The notes beneath the pieces were generated by a model. It was not told the DNA's origin, made no database searches, and saw nothing but the letters and a program-made list of their open reading frames with translations. DNA of 64,000 bases from SKVR01 sp964453995 (GTDB lineage Bacteria > Bacteroidota > Bacteroidia > Bacteroidales > UBA7960), in the NCBI GenBank assembly GCA_964453995.1, contig CAYVQC010000010.1, positions 28,441 through 92,440 of the forward strand. Direction: 5' to 3'. Shown here one piece after another: positions 62,715 to 64,000 of the stretch (its first letter is position 1; each line of letters starts with the position of its first letter). The position numbers were made by a program, and so were the translations under genes.

Positions 62715-63800
62715 ATGAAAACTACCATATTCAAAGAAAAACACGAAGCCATGGGAGGCAAAATGGTTCCCTTTGCAGGTTTTTATATGCCCGTGCAATT
62801 TGAAGGCGTCAATGCAGAACACCAAACGGTAAGAGAAGGTGTAGGCGTATTTGATGTATCGCATATGGGTGAGATATGGGTGGAAGGCCCCAAAGCTTTC
62901 GACCTGGTGCAAAAGGTTAGCTCCAACGATATTGCTGTTCTGGACGAAGGCAAGGTGCAATACACCTGCTTCCCCAACGACAAAGGCGGCATCGTGGACG
63001 ACTTCCTGGTGTATCATTTCTCACGCGAGAAATATCTTCTGGTAGTGAATGCTTCCAATATCGAAAAAGACTACAACTGGTTGGTAGAACAGAACCGTTC
63101 GATAGGCGCATCACTTCGCAATGCTTCTGACCAAACAGCCCAACTGGCCGTGCAGGGCCCCCTGGCACTGAAAGCCATGCAGAAACTTACCTCAGAACCC
63201 ATAGAGGACATGACTTTCTACACCTACAAAGTGCTGGAATTTGCCGGGGTAAAAGATGTATTGCTTTCCACTACCGGTTATACCGGTGCCGGTGGATGCG
63301 AAATATATTTTCCCAATGAAGTTGCACTTCAGATCTATGATGCAGTGCTGGAAGCAGGCAAAGAATTCGGGATCAAACCCATTGGGCTGGCAGCCCGCGA
63401 CACCCTTAGGCTCGAAATGGGATTTTGCCTGTACGGAAACGACATCAACGACACCACCTCTCCCATTGAAGCCGGTCTTGGATGGATCACCAAATTTACC
63501 GATGGCAATAATTTCGTAAACCGCGAAAACCTGGAAAAACAGAAAAAAGAAGGGGTAACCCGCAAACTTATCGGCTTTGAAATGCTGGATAAAGGTATTG
63601 CCCGCCAACACTACCCCATACTGGATGCCGAAGGAAACACGATTGGAGAGGTAACTTCAGGCACCATGTCACCATCGCTGAAAAAAGCCATAGGCATGGG
63701 ATATGTAAAATCAGACTTTGCCAAAAATGGCACGGAGATATTCATTGAAATCCGAGGCAAAGCCAATAAGGCACTGGTAGTAAAAAGACCATTTGTTTAG
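62715..63800 (+). CDS. gcvT: Aminomethyltransferase (glycine cleavage T protein)
   Basis: This 361-residue enzyme takes the aminomethyl group from lipoylated H protein to tetrahydrofolate, releasing ammonia. It has FAGFYMPVQFEGV (near 20-32), VFDVSHMGEI (near 46-55) with the catalytic-region Asp, the folate-binding TGYTGAGGCEIYFP (near 190) and LGWITKFTDG near 253. Length is normal. It lies 51 bp after sucC, probably in one transcript. It depends on lipoate, which lplA in this window can attach. Confidence 0.95.
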   Translation: MKTTIFKEKHEAMGGKMVPFAGFYMPVQFEGVNAEHQTVREGVGVFDVSHMGEIWVEGPKAFDLVQKVSSNDIAVLDEGKVQYTCFPNDKGGIVDDFLVYHFSREKYLLVVNASNIEKDYNWLVEQNRSIGASLRNASDQTAQLAVQGPLALKAMQKLTSEPIEDMTFYTYKVLEFAGVKDVLLSTTGYTGAGGCEIYFPNEVALQIYDAVLEAGKEFGIKPIGLAARDTLRLEMGFCLYGNDINDTTSPIEAGLGWITKFTDGNNFVNRENLEKQKKEGVTRKLIGFEMLDKGIARQHYPILDAEGNTIGEVTSGTMSPSLKKAIGMGYVKSDFAKNGTEIFIEIRGKANKALVVKRPFV

Positions 63801-63806
63801 AGCTAG

Positions 63807-63905
63807 AAGTTTAGAGTTTAGAGTTAGGAGTTGTTAGTATGGAGTTAGGATAACCGAATTGTTACTAGCTGTTACTTTTACTTCCAAACCTTAAACTCTA
63901 AACTT
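63807..63905. repeat. Inverted repeat in AT-rich spacer
   Basis: AAGTTTAGAGTTTA (63807-63820) and TAAACTCTAAACTT (63892-63905) are perfect 14-bp complements in a low-complexity spacer of TTAGAGTT-like words. The arms are 71 nt apart. A similar low-complexity spacer (CAACGATTCAAC words) separates sucC and gcvT. Confidence 0.7.
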
Positions 63906-63948
63906 ATCATTAATTCAACTTAAACTATAAACCCTTAACTCACTCAAG

Positions 63949-64000
63949 GTGTACAGCGAACACGGCAAATACCCCATCGAAGTTTGTTTCTCTCCCCTTT
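63949..64000 (+). CDS. Start of an open reading frame running off the right edge, possibly ComB-like
   Basis: A GTG at 63949 opens a frame VYSEHGKYPIEVCFSPL that reaches the window end. The segment IEVCFSP resembles the N-terminus of Bacteroidota 2-phosphosulfolactate phosphatase (ComB), but 17 residues are too few to be sure, and the true start may lie elsewhere. Confidence 0.3.
   Translation, partial: MYSEHGKYPIEVCFSPL

Overview
The window looks like a chromosomal segment of a Bacteroidota bacterium, probably from the Bacteroidales/Marinilabiliales side. The evidence is the combination of two proteins ending in type A sorting domains of the type IX secretion system (T9SS), SprB and cleaved-adhesin modules, the Bacteroidota-type promoter (TTTG, about 19-21 nt, TAnnTTTG) ahead of several genes, few Shine-Dalgarno sequences, and Bacteroidota domain families (DUF3127, DUF6132, DUF3857, YfiR/DUF4154). 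A class I hybrid-cluster protein and two adjacent thioredoxins fit an anaerobic or microaerophilic lifestyle. I saw no rRNA, tRNA, CRISPR array, insertion sequence, prophage or replication origin.

Layout. 1-4.7 kb (minus): truncated membrane sensor, HAMP-GAF-PAS sensor, YfiR-like protein, Nudix CoA pyrophosphatase, His-rich lipoprotein. 4.8-8.0 kb: glycogen branching enzyme and two small membrane proteins. 8.4-13.6 kb (plus): cyanophycinase, a short CphA2-like cyanophycin synthetase, isoaspartyl dipeptidase and RNase Z. 13.6-16.3 kb (minus): lipoate ligase, a secreted protein, a tandem-repeat protein. 16.5-30 kb (plus): large secreted proteins (1763 and 1693 residues), a DUF3127 protein and a T9SS subtilase. 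30-43.5 kb: housekeeping and membrane functions, including an aspartase with an N-terminal cyclic-nucleotide-binding-like domain, EamA and PepSY proteins, sigma factor with glycosyltransferase, Tgt, LptF/G, thioredoxins, DUF4197, TerB-DnaJ, CHAD and PP2C. 43.9-52 kb (plus): Rrf2 regulator, ferredoxin, Hcp, porin, BFD-type [2Fe-2S] protein, cupin, PepSY protein, frameshifted cupin, exported nitroreductase. 52-64 kb: PrmC, three DUF3857 paralogues, NamZ-like muramidase, a 44-residue lipoprotein, SucC, GcvT and the start of one more gene.

The main functional block is the cyanophycin locus. Cyanophycinase would release beta-Asp-Arg. The CphA2-like enzyme, whose Mur-ligase half has lost its P-loop, could re-polymerise that dipeptide. 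The isoaspartyl dipeptidase, which carries Glu where the E. coli enzyme has its carbamylated Lys, could split it into Asp and Arg. The aspartase further on could turn Asp into fumarate. The second block is an Rrf2-ferredoxin-Hcp nitrosative-stress set with a palindromic operator candidate. The third is the DUF3857 triplet, in which two members have lost the Cys and His of the transglutaminase site and the third keeps them.

All assignments come from reading motifs by eye. No database search was run, and domain limits are approximate.
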